The translations under genes were made by a program, and so were the position numbers. A stretch of DNA of 64,000 bases from Chlorops oryzae. Taxonomy: Eukaryota; Arthropoda; Insecta; Diptera; Chloropidae. The stretch lies in NCBI GenBank assembly GCA_020466095.1, contig CM035808.1:19767272-19831271 (forward strand). Direction: 5' to 3'. The notes beneath the pieces were generated by a model that saw only the letters and a program-made list of their open reading frames with translations, ran no database searches and was not told the origin of the DNA. Shown here piece after piece: positions 1 to 12,228 of the stretch. Within the stretch, counting starts at the first letter, position 1. Each line of letters opens with the position of its first letter.

Positions 1-1774
1 GGACGACTGTCATGACAACGCACAGTACGATCGAAGCATTGAAAAACAATCAGAAACAACAACGCATAGAGAAAAACAATAATAGAATGCCAACCATAAG
101 TGACAACAATACCCAACGCTGACACCTACTCATGCCGGCCAGCGAATGCAGCAACTCCATTTCGGAATCGAAAATGTTCAATAATCTGGTCACGAACTTC
201 CGGTTTTTATGGAGCGAGGTGATCGCTGTACACTGAACTGAACCGCAGTCGGAAAAAGGAATTCGCTTTTTCGTTGTCAATAGCAGCGGTCACTATGGGT
301 TAATGTTTTTTGGTTTTCTTTTTATTATTATTTTTTTTTCTAATATTTAAAACGACTTCGTAAATTTGTCGCTGGATCAATGAAGAGCTCTTCTGAAGTG
401 GCTCGTTTCATGGCCTTTTTAATGCCGATATTCTCACTTAAATGAATTAATTTCAATCCCATTAGGAAATATCATTCAAATAGCATTTGCGTCTGGTGGT
501 TTTTCTTCGAAAAGAAACATTTTTATGCCTCTATTTGAACTATAGAACATAAAATAAATAATTTCTTTGGAAATTTCATTGCATGTTGTACAAATTCCAC
601 TTTTCGGTACTCATTGAAAGAGACCGTCACGAAATTCTCTTTCAAAATAAAGGTAGAAAACAATCTCTATAAGAACCTGTCGTCAGAACCATCACTATGG
701 CTTCTAAATGTTTATCTTGATTATCATAGGCGCTTTTATCATTGATAAAAAGAATTCCGACGGGGGAACTTCCCTTCATATGGACATGTAAATTTCCCAT
801 AATTACTCATGATGTTTGCCCAGTTTTATTTTACATACTCCTTCTCCCGTTTTCTACCCTTGTCCTTGAAGGTTTTCTCTTGTCAGGCAGCTACTGAATA
901 CCGAATTCTGATCCTGATCCTACAGCATCCTTTTGAGATTCCAATTTACAATTTGAGCATTGTTGACGCGCGTTGGAAATGCAGCAAAAAATGTCCCGTA
1001 AATTACTTTACCTTTTGTGCGTACATCAAAATGAAAGGATTCAAATGACGGAAGGAGAGCTAGAGCGAGAGAAAGAAAAAAGCCGCCAAACATGCTAACA
1101 CCAGGCAGAATTTTCGAAGGGGTTCCTTGAAACTGGCCTCAATAAATTGTCAACAATTTTTCATTCCCTTTTTTCTTTCTTTTCTTTTTTTTTTTTGTTT
1201 TGTGCGTGATTCGTTGACTCCAGAAAATGCAAATTTCCAATTCAATAAACGCGACAAATGCATTCTTCTCTGCGGCTATTCATTGAAATGCATTTTGAAT
1301 GCAATTGTTTCGATTGGAATTGTTTGTTCCTTTTTTTTTTTTTGAAACTTCGTCTTAAGTAGCTCACATCCTTGCCAGAATGAGAGCAATCCTTAGAGTT
1401 TGCTCCCAGTCCTCTCATCGCCTATTCTGAGAAGGTAATTGAACACCTTAAAAGGTAAAATTGCGGCATCATTTTCTTATTGTTGTTCCGCAGACCCGTT
1501 AAAAAGGGAAATATTGAAGCTGTTACGGGCTGAGTGACAAGATGATGACGATGGCAAGGAAAATTTTTTTATAATTTAAAAGGTAGTTTTTTTACGACTT
1601 GGGACCAACGGCATTTGAATACCTTAAGATATCGTAAGCTTTTGTTTTTTGAAACACTTTGCTCATAAATAGGGTTTTTAACTAATAAAGTAGTTTCCTT
1701 AAAACTATAATTTGAAGAAAATTTTATAGAAAAAGGTTCAGGAAACCATATTTATTCTGGAAGTGTTTCTTCAA
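1..1774. other. Upstream non-coding DNA
   Basis: I see no supported gene here. Short open frames (including a 76-codon minus-strand frame at 50-280 with a hydrophobic C-terminus) lack splice context or recognisable motifs. The sequence is AT-rich with T runs (for example around 1170-1195 and 1330-1345). It is either intergenic DNA 5' of the RasGAP gene or an upstream intron of it; the window cannot decide. Confidence 0.5.
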
Positions 1775-2110
1775 AGAAGTGTTGGGAAGTGTGGAGAAGA
1801 TTAGAGAAGTGTAGAGAAGTGTAAAGAAGTGTAGAGATGTGTAGAGAGTGTAGAGAGGTGTAGAGAAGTGTAGAGAAGTGTAGAGAGGTTTAGAGATGTG
1901 TAGATAGGTGTAGAGAAGTGTAGAGAAGTGTAGAGAAGTGTAGTGAAGTTTAGAGAGGTGTAGAGAAGTGTAGAGAGGTGTAGAGAAGTGTAGAGAAGTG
2001 TAGAGAAGTGTAGAGAAGTGTAGAGAGGTTTAGAGATGTGTAGATAAGTGTAGAGAAGTGTAGAGAGTGAGAAATGAAGGGAAATGTCGTGAGCTGTAGA
2101 GAATTTTAGA
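1775..2110. repeat. 10-bp minisatellite, unit GTGTAGAGAA
   Basis: About thirty degenerate copies of a 10-bp unit (GTGTAGAGAA, with variants GTGTAGAGAG and TTTAGAGATG) run head to tail. They decay into looser GTAGAG-type sequence up to about 2470. The long minus-strand open frame across it (Leu-Tyr-Thr-Ser-Leu repeats) is a by-product of the repeat, not a gene. Confidence 0.9.
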
Positions 2111-3550
2111 AAATTTAACAATTTTTACAAATTTTTAGAGAATTGTAGAAAATTTGAGAGAATTGTAGTTTTGAAGTATAGAGAAGTGAAAATGAGTGAA
2201 GAAAAGTGTAGACAATTGTAGGTAAGTGTACAGTTGAGTGTAGAATAGAATATAGTTAAGAATAGAGCTTAGAGATTAGAAATTAGAGAGTAAAAACTAT
2301 ATGCTAGTGGAGATTTACGAGTCGAGAGAAAGTTAAGAGTAATGTAGAGAACAATAGAAATTAGTATGGATGAATAATGATGATTGGAGGAGATAGAATA
2401 GAGTAGAGAGAAGATTAAAGCAGCGTAGTGTAGTAGCTTAGAGAAGACTAAAGTACATAAGTGCGTAGAAAGGTATAGTGCACTAGAGTTAAATAAAAGC
2501 TTGAAACAAGTTGAAAATAGATGTTTCCGCTTTAATCAGGAAATTAAAATAACCAGAAATAATCTGGAAAATCATAATTGAAAGGAAGAAAATCCGGAAA
2601 AAGCGATTGAAAGGAAAAATAATGTTTTAAAAGGTGCATAAAAAAAAGAATTCCCTTTCTTTCAAAACGAATGGAAAAAACCTTACCAACAACAAGACAA
2701 TCATTTTCGAAATCAGTGAAACATAAAGGGAAGCAGGGGTAACGAAATCTTTATCTCGTTAAACGTGTTCCAACGTGACACCTTTGTTCCCCAGTGGCAG
2801 TCGTTACCTTACCTTATCAGATTTTCGTTACTCCGGCTACTTTGCACCCGACCAAAGTTACACGATCTGCCTCTCTTTTCTCCTCCCTATCTCTTCATGC
2901 TTTTACAATGTTATTTTTCTTAATTTCATTTTTCCCTCAAAAGATGTGCCAAGCCAAATTGACCTTTGTCCAGTTTTTCACGTCCGCACCCCGCCGTTTC
3001 CCCGTCTTCTTATTGCCGTCACTTCAAATATTGAAAGCCATGAAGACAATTCGATCATTAGATCGTGCGTACTTGGAACTATGTATGTTCCGTTGTGTCG
3101 TTCGACACGGTTAAAGGTAGACATATGGACAGGCATACATACATACATACATGCTTACATCTATGGGTTTCGGTTTTTTCATGTTTTCACATATCATTAC
3201 CACATGTTTTCCAAACATTATGGCGTCTCGCACACACTATGAGGTAAGGAAAATATTGAGAAAAAAAGAGTGAAGAAATTGGAGAAATGTCGCTGGATCA
3301 GCTTTCCATTTAATTGTTTGATGTAACGCTTCATTTTTCTCTCGAGACGAATATATTTTCGATTAATCATTCGCCTTTTTATCGAAAAATTTAGTTTTGT
3401 TCTACCTGATCGGTTCATTGTTGATCAGTTGAGCTATGGCCAGAGTTTCGAATCGGGTTTTTCATTTTAGAGAGGAAAAATAAGTATAAAAGTTCTCCTC
3501 AGCCAATGCAAAGATATTCTATAAATAGCCGTGTTATGGTTTTGCAAGGT
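2111..3550. other. Non-coding, decayed minisatellite and unique AT-rich DNA
   Basis: This holds the degenerate tail of the 10-bp repeat (to about 2470), then unique sequence with a short ACAT run near 3136-3150. Overlapping open frames at 2775-3247 have no recognisable domain and lack splice context. No gene is supported. Confidence 0.5.
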
Positions 3551-3927
3551 ACCCTGCATGAAGGCTGTTGCCATATGTTTGGCCCCATGTCTATACTGTA
3601 GTCAGTATAGACAAGAGAACTAGTTCAAACAGATTTGAGTCCGCGGAATTCGACTTGCTAGGCAAGCACTGAACGCATCGAGCCACAGTAGGATTAGAAA
3701 TGCCGCTTTCTAGTGACTTACTGAAGTAAATGTACCCTACCTAATGGTACCCAGGTCAATACCTATTAGTCAGAAGTGTTTCTCCACAACAAGTTCTTTT
3801 GCAATGACAAGCCAATGTTAATCGTCAATAGCGTTTTGCATTGCGACGGGTATAGTTGGTCAGTAGTACTGTTGACGCGGTCAGTAGAGAAGGAGTATAG
3901 ATTCGCTATTGACATTTCCTGTAAGGT
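3551..3927 (+). mobile_element. Interspersed repeat family P, copy 1
   Basis: This copy shares an opening block (CCCTGCA, then GTTGCCATATG, GGCCCCAT and GACAAGAGAACTAGTT) with the copy at 45651-46021. It also shares a closing block (GCATTGCGACGGGTATA, GGTCAGTAGTACTGTTGACG, AGTATAGATTC and TTTCCTG). The middle differs and may hold a secondary insertion at about 3625-3715. Terminal inverted CCTGCAGG-like ends are clearest in the second copy. No coding capacity; probably a MITE-type non-autonomous element. Confidence 0.65.
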
Positions 3928-5011
3928 ACAGTGAATACTCAAAAACGAGGCGAGTTTGTAAGTAAAAAAAAAAGTGATAAAGTAGAATATATTGTCCCAT
4001 CATAGGAGAGATCCCCAATGCCGATGCCTCACTCTAAAATAAAAACATTCAATCCATTACGATCATTCGGCTTTGATCAAATGACAAGGGCGAGTTATCG
4101 CGTGCCACTTTCTTCAAATGATGGACTCTGAAAAAAAAAAAAAAAAACAAAATGAGAAAACAAATTTAAATAATGAGAGCAGCTGTCCCAAGCTGTCCTT
4201 TGAAAAATCGCTTCATTTGGTGGATCATGGCTTTATTCATCCTGAAATTAAGTTTCGTATCAAAAAAATTCCTTCCACTCGAACGAGCAAAGCAGCCAAC
4301 TGCTCCTGGAGAGGTTTTGTTTGTTTCTCTCAACCGTGCCTTTCTTTCTGTCCTCTACTGCGTATTTATTCCCTTTTTTTTTTTGGAAAATTCCTGTTGC
4401 TTTTTTAGCCACAGGATAAAGCAACAAATCATTTAGGTACATACACTCGTCGTTTAGGCGCTCTCCTCTCAGCTGGTTTCGATTTCAAATCAACCCATAT
4501 GTTTTTTCTTTTTCTTATTTCCTTCTCTTTTACTCTCTCCCTCTATGTGGCGTTCCTATTGATCGCTCGAGGACTCTTTTGTATTGCTGTTGTTGTTGTT
4601 TTTGTTTATTTTAAATTTAAACTGAGACGCAATTTGGACTCAATATGTTTCTATCCTGCTGTGTGGTGTGCGCTTAATCGGAATTTTTTTTTTTTTTCCA
4701 AGGAGGTCCTTCGCTGCTACGCCACTCGCCCTGAGTTTGAGTATTTTATGACGCATTACAAATTCGTTTCGAATTAGTTAGCGAAAAAAAAACCCCAGCA
4801 GCGTTTAAAGGATATCTACTAATTTGAAGCGTAGTTGCCTTAAAACACCGAAAGTGAAAAGGCGCCAAACATTCACAGCATTCCAGGAAGGTTGGACTTA
4901 AGTGGCAAAAACTATTATTAGCGGCCTTTCTTTGATCGGTAGCCATTTATGAAAATAGAGGATTTAGTTTCACACTCAGCTGCCTCTCTCTCTCTCTCTC
5001 TCTCTTTCTCT

Positions 5012-5052
<41 letters not shown>

Positions 5053-5269
5053 TGTAAGCGCTCTCCAAATGCGAAATATTCAGCGAATGATCATCAAAAA
5101 AAAAAATACTTTTTCCCTCATAACGCTTTCTCCGCTAAAGTACTGTCATTTAGAAATCGCTTCAAAAATTTTTTGTGAAGGGACCAGCTTGAAAAATTAT
5201 TTCATAATTATGGAATAAGATGAATTAATGAAGGTCATCGATAAAGTCTCAAATAAAAAGTAAGGTTTA
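3928..5269. other. Non-coding DNA with a (CT)n microsatellite
   Basis: No gene is supported. It contains poly-A at 4131-4147, poly-T runs near 4373 and 4684, and a 64-bp (CT)n/(TTTCTC)n microsatellite at 4984-5047. Confidence 0.6.
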
Positions 5270-6118
5270 TAGGTCAGCGAGCCTGCAATAGTTCCCCAAT
5301 ACACACATGTTCAAATAATTTTTAATATCAAGAGGTGTTTAAGACCATAAGGGGCCCGATATACCAACTTTTGATAGATTTCTTTATGAAAACTGCCCCT
5401 TTGCCACGCCCACTTTTCCAATTTTTGTTGAACTATAATCAGAGCCTTAAATATACGCCCAAATTTTAAGTTTCATTAAAATATTTCGAAAAAGTCAGAT
5501 TTTAAGGCAGTTTTGGGATTTTTGTGACAGACCCTAGTACTGGAGGTATCCTTAAAAATGGACCGATCAAGGAATTTTTTTTGGAAGGATGTTTAAGGCT
5601 ACAAAGGAAGCATAAGTGCCAAATTTCGTTCAAGTCCCATTTGAATTTCGGTTGTACGAGACAATTTTCGAAAACCGCCCTTCTGCCACGCCCACTTTTT
5701 CAATTTTTAGAAATAATACTACTGGCCTTTAAATATGATCAAATATCAAATTTCATCAAAATGTCTTCAAAAACTTCGATTTTAGAGCAGTTTTTGTGAT
5801 TTCCGTAACAGACCCTAGTACTGGAGGTACCTCTAAAAATGGTCCGATCGGGTCCATTCTCGAACTCTCTTACTCATGTCCCCGTGACCGCGCATACCAA
5901 ATTTTGTCAATATAGCTCAACTCCTTCGATAAGAAAACTGTATACAGACAGACGGACAGACAGACAGACAGACAGTCGGAAATGTCTAAATCGAATCTCC
6001 TGGTGACGCTGATCATTTCTATATATATTTTGTATGGTCTATCTCGACTGGTTCTGGGTGTTACACACAACCACACAAACGCAATATACCCTCGACACAG
6101 AGTGTGTCGGGTATAAAA
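5270..6118 (+). mobile_element. DINE-1/mini-me-like repeat, copy A
   Basis: This full-looking copy belongs to a family present at least five times in the window. It has two copies of a module containing GACCCTAGTACTGGAGGTA (about 5529 and 5811), separated by CCACGCCCACTTTT blocks. A GACA microsatellite follows at 5946-5975, then a TATATATTTTGTATGG stretch, and it ends in a small hairpin CGACACAGAGTGTGTCG next to GGGTATAAAA. A conserved core flanked by TA-rich and GTCY microsatellites is the published hallmark of dipteran mini-me/DINE-1 Helitron-like elements. The family assignment is inference; the repeat itself is seen directly. Confidence 0.75.
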
Positions 6119-6860
6119 AGAAGCAGCATCCTCCGTTACATTTCAACCCTGTTCTAGCTGATCTTGCATCCTACATTATTTTTCAACCCTGTTCTAGTTG
6201 ATCTTGCACATTGTATCGTCCAGTATTTTTTCACAAACACAAAGACCGCAGCCAAGTAATATTTGATCACAGCGAACAAAATCCTATGAAAAGTTGTCTA
6301 TCTAGCTTGAAAAAGTCAGCTCTAAATGGTTAGTGGGAATTCAAAAAAATACTATTGGCAAAAACGCTGAAAAAAACGCCAGTTTTCTTTTGAATGTCAA
6401 ACCGTGCGGACGTGGATTTCGGGCCGCTCGTTTAAAATATTTTGATTTTTTTTCTTTTACTCTTTGCATTGCACTGAATATCGGCTCACAAAACGCATTC
6501 GGGTTTTGCTTGTGTTTGCTCTTTGTGATTTCGTTCTTTTTTATTTCGTTTTTTGTTTTGTTGATGCGTTGTTGTTGGAGATGCCATAGCAACGCATACA
6601 AACGAATGTAATGTGACTCCAACACTTTGAATGCATACACATCGATGCAATCCATAAGCGCGAACAACAAAAAAAAAAAGCACTTGTAACGCCAACAACA
6701 GCGAGCGGCAAAACTGGACGAAGAGCCAAAAGCAGTAAAAAGTGAAGTAATTCGTTTATTAAAGAAGAAAATTTATTCTTTTTCCTCTTCCAAAAGAGTG
6801 TTTGTGTTATTTGTTTTTTTTTTCTGTGCATGTAATAAATAAGTAATAAAATAAAAATAA
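6119..6860 (+). other. Upstream region and probable 5' UTR of the RasGAP gene
   Basis: No long supported coding frame. It begins with a short duplicated segment (CAACCCTGTTCTAG...GATCTTGCA at about 6145 and 6187). The last 250 bases (about 6690-6960) are A-rich leader-like sequence running into the first coding exon. No TATA box or initiator could be called with confidence, so the transcription start is unknown. Confidence 0.4.
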
Positions 6861-6880
6861 ATAACCGATCGCGTCACAAA

Positions 6881-6910
6881 ATGTACCGGACTCGCGCTAG
6901 AAATTCGTAA
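6881..6910 (+). promoter_or_regulatory. Upstream ORF in the raskol leader
   Basis: A 9-codon ATG...TAA frame (M-Y-R-T-R-A-R-N-S) lies 58 bases before the main start. Its context, CAAAATG with A at -3, is acceptable. It would be translated before the RasGAP if the leader covers it. Confidence 0.45.
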
Positions 6911-6958
6911 TAACTCGGAGACATTTAATCACAACTATATATCAACATTAGAATTTCA

Positions 6959-6985
6959 ATGTTCAAAAATGTTGCAAACTGCTGA
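6959..6985 (+). promoter_or_regulatory. Upstream ORF overlapping the raskol start codon
   Basis: An ATG 10 bases before the main ATG opens an 8-codon frame (M-F-K-N-V-A-N-C) that ends at TGA inside the main coding sequence, in another frame. Ribosomes using it could not easily reinitiate at 6969, so it is a candidate translational damper. Confidence 0.45.
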
Positions 6986-9306
6986 TGGGTCACAAAAATA
7001 CAACGCTACTCAAACGTCTCAAACACCACTTCTCCTCAATCCTTCACCTTCGACTGCTTCCATCAATTCGACGTCGACTTCGACTTCAACTTCGACTTCA
7101 TCGCCAGCAACAGTCTCAGCCGAAGAAAAGACTCAACGACGCCGCTCAACATTCTATGTGCCATTAGTAATCGAAGACGACGATCAGGACGAAGTGAACA
7201 ATCAATCGGCTTGCAACATTTCGATTTCGAGCTGCAGCAGCAACAATAGTTGCGCGACAAAAACGACAAAAACTCAAATTCAAACGGAAACCGATCCAAA
7301 GAGTGCAACAAACGCACAACAAACCAAATCTCTTAAGAATAATAACAACAACAATCTGAAAAAGTCAACTTCATTAAAGAACGCATCGGTGACATCAAAA
7401 GTTGCGGCACTAATCTTTGAACGCACGAACAGTACCTTAGGCTTCACCAGTAGCAGCACCAGCTCAGGCAGAACTAAGTCACAGAAATCGATGGCTCCAC
7501 CTTGTGGTTTCAATTGGAGTATAAGTGGCACAACAACTGCTGCCGATGATACATTGAGCGATGATGATGACGATGGCAGCTACGTTGGTGCTTGCAGCGA
7601 TGATTATGCACCGAATAGCAAACAACTAAAGAAGGTGAAAAGCAAAGAAAAGGAACAAAAAGATAAAAGGACATCAACACCGATGAAAGAGTTGCAGCAA
7701 CAGCAGCAGCCTCAACAGCAACAAAGACACCAACCAGCTGCAAAAACAAAGCGCTATGGTATCGTATTGAATACCATTAGTTTGGATGACCCAAGCATTA
7801 TTGATGTTGCTCCAACGGCGGCGGCAACATCATTATCAACACAACGTAGCCTAACTAGTATAAGTAATGTTACAAATAATAACAACAATAACAATAATGT
7901 AAATAATTGTATTGTTGCAATTGCGCCGCGCACACATTTCGATGAGGATGATGATATCGTAATGGCCGATACGGATGCCAATTCGACGGCATTGCCAGGA
8001 ACGCCGAAAAAGTCAACAAAACGTGATCATAACGACAGCATAAACACGTTCAATTCAGCCGCCGCAGCCGCAACAACAACAACAATGTCAACAACATTGC
8101 AAACACCAGAAACAACAATCGTCTACGATGACGATGATGATTCAGAAATCAGTCGAATGCAAACGAATACATCGACACCGATCAAAATGATGAAATCACG
8201 TTCGCGAACGAATATCTTATCGGTGCCATTAAGTTGTACGAGTGCCGAGCAGAATCTCTTAAACGCGGTTGCGGCCTCAAATACCAACGCGACGTCGTCT
8301 ACAGCTACGGCTACGGCTACGACGACAACGGCGACTTCAACACCGACACCGAACCACCCAAATCTAATCACCTTGCGTATCAAGTCGAAAACATTACCGC
8401 AAAATTTATCACCGTCAGTGGTAATGCAGCAAGCGGCAGAATTGCACGACGATAAATACGCAACGTCGGCAACATCGACATCGACATCGAGTTCAACAAC
8501 ATCGTCGTGCTCGTTTTTAACGAAAGAGCGTCGACATCAGAAACTTTTCGGCGGTAGTACATCAAATAATCTCGGTTATTGTGATAAGGTCAATAAACCG
8601 GCGCCGTCGATAATTCAAGCGTTTCCACCGAAACATCTCTTCCTCCTTAAATCGACGCCAAAACTCAGTAACGCCAACAGTTCGACTCTAATCATGTCCG
8701 AACAACAGTCAACAACTCAACAAATCAATAGTTCAACAACAACAAATAGTAAAACCAAAGTGTCAACAAGTAAAAGCTGCAGTTCAGATTCATCGATTTG
8801 CTCGCCGTCGCCGTCCAACAATTCTGGTGCCGTGCATCCGCCGCATCCGCATCAATTGACCTCACCGGCGAAAAAATCATTGAGCTTCATACGGCGTGCA
8901 CACTCGACCAAATTGTCGCGCAGCAATTCGTTGCTAAAATCCATCGCGAATCAACATCAACAAAATATACAGAACTCAACATTGGCCACCGGCAGTTGGG
9001 GTAAGGATTTCTATTTGAATTACGACGTTTGCCCATTGGGTCTGGATGAGTTGGACTCGTTCTTCCGCTCGGATCGCTGTACGGAATTGATACGCGAACG
9101 TTTTAAGATTTTGGACATTAATTTGGATAACAATGATGATGGCGGCACCTGCGATGGTGAACATCGTTGTGCCTCTCACCATCAGCATGAGAGTCCATCG
9201 GGAAATGTTTGCCGAATCGAAAACAGTTGCGAGAGTCAGCTTAATTTGGGCACAAGTGGCAACGAAAACGATGACGACGAGGATGACGATGCAGGACATC
9301 ATTCGG
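6969..9306 (+). CDS. raskol RasGAP, long-isoform first coding exon
   Basis: This exon encodes residues 1-779 plus one base of codon 780. The frame is open from 6861, and the ATG at 6969 is its first in-frame ATG. Most of it is predicted disordered: Ser/Thr tracts, Asn and Gln runs, and acidic patches (DEDDD types), consistent with fly regulatory N-termini. A basic Ser-rich motif near residues 635-660 (FIRRAHSTKLSRSNSLLKS) contains RxxS-type kinase/14-3-3-like sites. Residues about 676-720 (starting SWGKDFYLNYDV and ending RERFKILDI) look ordered. The exon leaves the frame at GG|GTATGT (9306/9307), one base into a codon, which fits the acceptor at 50107. The 15 codons after 9306 up to the TAG at 9351 are intronic read-through. 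Identity as raskol rests on the downstream exons; this exon is tied to them by phase, strand and donor quality only. The gap to the next coding exon is 40.8 kb. Confidence 0.82.
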
Positions 9307-9675
9307 GTATGTTGAGTGGAAAATCGAATGGGAAGGGAATGTTATTAGTCTAGCCTAGTTTTGAAAGGTCTTGATAATATTTTTGGAAAATGCATAGCAT
9401 AAAATGAGTATTCGTGGAGAAAACTTTCCTCATTCTTCGACATATTCTATACTGTAATTCAATTTATGGAATATATCCAGAGCGAATTTTTTTGCTGATA
9501 AGCCTGCGTTTGGCGATAGAAAAAAGACTCGGAAAAAAGGCCGATAAGATAATTTTATTTCCAGTTTTTTTTGTGCCTTTTTTCACTCAACTTGTAATAA
9601 AGTCAAAGCGCAAATAGCCTTTGGATAAGTAGAGCGATAACACTCGAAGCTTTAAATGCCTACAAATTCGTTGTT

Positions 9676-10229
9676 ATACCGGACACACTCTGTGTCGAGG
9701 GTATATTGCGCTTTGTGTGGTTGTGTGTAACACCCAGAACCAGTCGAGATAAACCATACAAAATATATATAGAAATGATCAGCGTCACCAGGAGATTCGA
9801 TTTAGACATTTCCGACTGTCTGTCTGTATACAGTTTTCTTATCGAAGGAGTTGAGCTATCTTGAAGTTGAGCTAACGAGGACATGAGTAAGAACAAGTTC
9901 GAGAATGAAGCCGATCGGACCATTTTTAGGGGTACCTCCAGTACTAGGGTCTGTCACAAAAATCCCAAAACTGCCTAAAATTCGCACTTTTTCGAAATAT
10001 TTCAATGAAACTTAGAATTTTAGCGTACATTTAATCCTCCGATTAGAATTCAAAAAAATTGGAAAAGTGGGCGTGGCAAAGGGGCAGTTTTCATAAAGAA
10101 ATTTAAGAAAAGTCGGTATATGGGGCCCCCTATGGCCTTAAACACTTCTTGATATTAAAAATTATTTGAACATATGTGTCTGTGTCGGGTATTCTATTGT
10201 CAGGCTCGCCTGACTATAACACCCTTATT
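9676..10229 (-). mobile_element. DINE-1/mini-me-like repeat, copy B
   Basis: Reverse-complement copy of the family at 5270-6118. It begins with the CGACACAGAGTGTGTCG hairpin (here CGGACACACTCTGTGTCG) and GGGTATATTGCG, carries a short GTCT run at about 9816-9828, and has one GTACCTCCAGTACTAGGGTC module rather than two. It ends in GTCAGGCTCGCCTGAC, a second terminal hairpin, followed by TATAACACCCTTATTTG. Shorter than copies A and C by about one module. Confidence 0.75.
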
Positions 10230-12049
10230 TGTTTTTTTTTTTTTTGCTTCTTACTGATTTTTACTGTTTCCGTGCATTAGTCATTTGTTTGTTTACAAAA
10301 TAATTGGAAGAAAATGAGATTTCTTAAATTCAAAACTAATAGACTGAGACGCAATTATTGAGAAATTGATTAATTTACTGGATTTAATGTAAAAAAAAAC
10401 TCATTTTTTATCGATTCTATAGCGAAAAAATTGAGGGAGAGTCTTTAAAGTCTTCACTTTGATACTTTTAGCTTATTTATAGCTATAAAATAACAGCCGT
10501 TATTTAAGTTTCTATGGGCCTATACTCAGATATGCAGTAAAAACTTGCACATTAAAGGAAATCAATTAAATAAGTTACAATCTCGTAAAGTTTGAGAGAG
10601 ACAACTATATATAATCTTTTTAAATTCTTCAAAATACCCCGAGAATTTCACATTCTCAAGTCAATGGCTGGTTTCACCCTGAAAAGTGAGCTGCAATGAT
10701 CTTTTCTGGCATTTACTTTGCATTAAAAATTGTTCAAAACATGTTGAAAAGCCGGAAAGTCGGATGCAACCCTGCGCTTTTCAAACTCTTCGATTATTTG
10801 CCAGCTCACTACCGATAAGCGAAAGTGAAAAATATACTTCCAAGTGATTTTTTTTTTTTTTTTTTGTATGTGTTTGTTAATAGCACCTTACATACTGCAT
10901 ATCTGAATAAAAGCTCCAAGAAAGGAAATGATAAGGAATCCAATTAATTAAAAAAAAATTTTACAAATGCCTCGACATTCCTTCCAAATTCCTCTTCAAT
11001 GTTTAAATGAATTTTTTTCTCGATTTTCAAAATTAAAATTATATTATTTTAATTTATTTTTGTCATTTCTTCACATTCTTTTGTCCATAAAAAGAAATGA
11101 AAATAATTAAAAATAAAACCTTGCCAACGGATTTAGGTCGATTTCGCCTTGCTCTGGCCTTTGCTTTGTTTTCAAAATTCGGCCTGAAAAAAGATAAATT
11201 CAAAGAAAAATTGTAAGTAGTAAAAAAAGACCTTACAATTGAAAAGCTTTTTAGACGACAATTCGGTTCAAAAATTGTCGGAACGTTTGCACGAATGCTC
11301 GTAACTGTTGGAACGACAGAATTATCGTAAATTGAAATATAATTGAAAATTACTCGCTTGTGGCATTGATTTAAGATTGCTCAAGATGTTTTTATTTTGT
11401 TTACTTCGAAGTTTTTCGAGGCACACGCGCTGGGCCTAGTCTTTTGGCTGATTGCTTACGTATTGCAAATTTATTTATTTCGATTTTTTACTCTAGTTTG
11501 CAATATTTTTTTTTTCTCTCTTATGATTAATAAGTGGCAACACTTAGTTTTGAGTGTCTCGCTCTTGTATTTATTCTTGTAATTACATGTTCGTACTTTT
11601 CAGAGTTCTTGATAGTTTTCTGATTTTTTTTTTGCCTTTTTAGGTTTATTTGCTTCGCTTGTTCTATCATTTAAGTCTCTGCTATATGAAACCATTCTAG
11701 TCGATACAATCCAATCTGTTTTGGGGGAAATTTGAATGAGAACTCATTTCTTGGATAAAAGTTTTCTGATGTCCAATTTCCACACACAAATTTTTCTTTC
11801 CAAATATTCGACTATGTTGGCGAAAAGGGCAGGGGAAAGAGAAGAATTTTCCCTTCGTCTCACCTGTGTTAACTAATAACTAAAGAATTTCGAAAGAAAA
11901 ATTTATGCGTGGAAATCGGGATTAAGAATGGTGTACTCTATACAATTTTCTAACGCCAAAAGTGAAAATGTATGGCAACACTTTGGAACTTTTTTGCAAT
12001 CTCAGATATCTTAATGCGATCAGATAATTTTTAGGTAAAATATATTGTA
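10230..12049. other. Intronic, no recognisable element
   Basis: AT-rich unique-looking DNA with homopolymer runs (T run at about 10850-10865). I see no gene, no terminal repeats and no splice-competent exon. Confidence 0.5.
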
Positions 12050-12228
12050 ATACCGTAGTTGGTTGGCTGAGATGCCAATTTACGAAGTGAGAAGCCCTGG
12101 ATTCGACTTCTAGCTCAGGTCGAGGATGTTGTTTATATACATATTTGGTCTTTCTCTTTGGTCCCATGTGAGGCCTAAGTGTATCACCCTTAACTGTGGC
12201 AGTCACACTAATCTAACCAACCTAACCT
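12050..12228 (+). mobile_element. tRNA-derived SINE-like element, copy 1
   Basis: The head resembles a polymerase III promoter: an A-box-like TACCGTAGTTGG at 12051 and a B-box-like GGATTCGACTTC near 12108. It shares GAGATGCCAATTTACGAAG with the copy at 13925-14103, and the tail CCCATGTGAGGCCTAAGT...GTGGCAG.CACACTAA with the copy at 41932. The B box is degenerate, so it is probably transcriptionally dead. Confidence 0.7.

Noticed and set aside
50..280. 76-codon minus-strand frame with hydrophobic C-terminus
   Set aside because: Could be a tail-anchored peptide, but there is no supporting promoter, splice or family evidence.
1801..2121. Minus-strand 106-codon frame of Leu-Tyr-Thr-Ser-Leu repeats
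   Set aside because: It is the translation of a 10-bp minisatellite; no independent coding signal.
2775..3242. 155-codon plus-strand frame
   Set aside because: No recognisable domain and overlapped by two other open frames; looks like chance.
3640..3705. Minus-strand tRNA-like segment (TGTGGCTCGATGCGTT...GTCGAATTCC)
   Set aside because: Boxes are too degenerate and no second copy is seen in the window.
9307..9353. Coding continuation of the first raskol exon to TAG
   Set aside because: Perfect GTATGT donor at 9307 with the right phase; the extra 15 codons would end the protein before the GAP domain. A short truncated isoform by intron retention remains possible.
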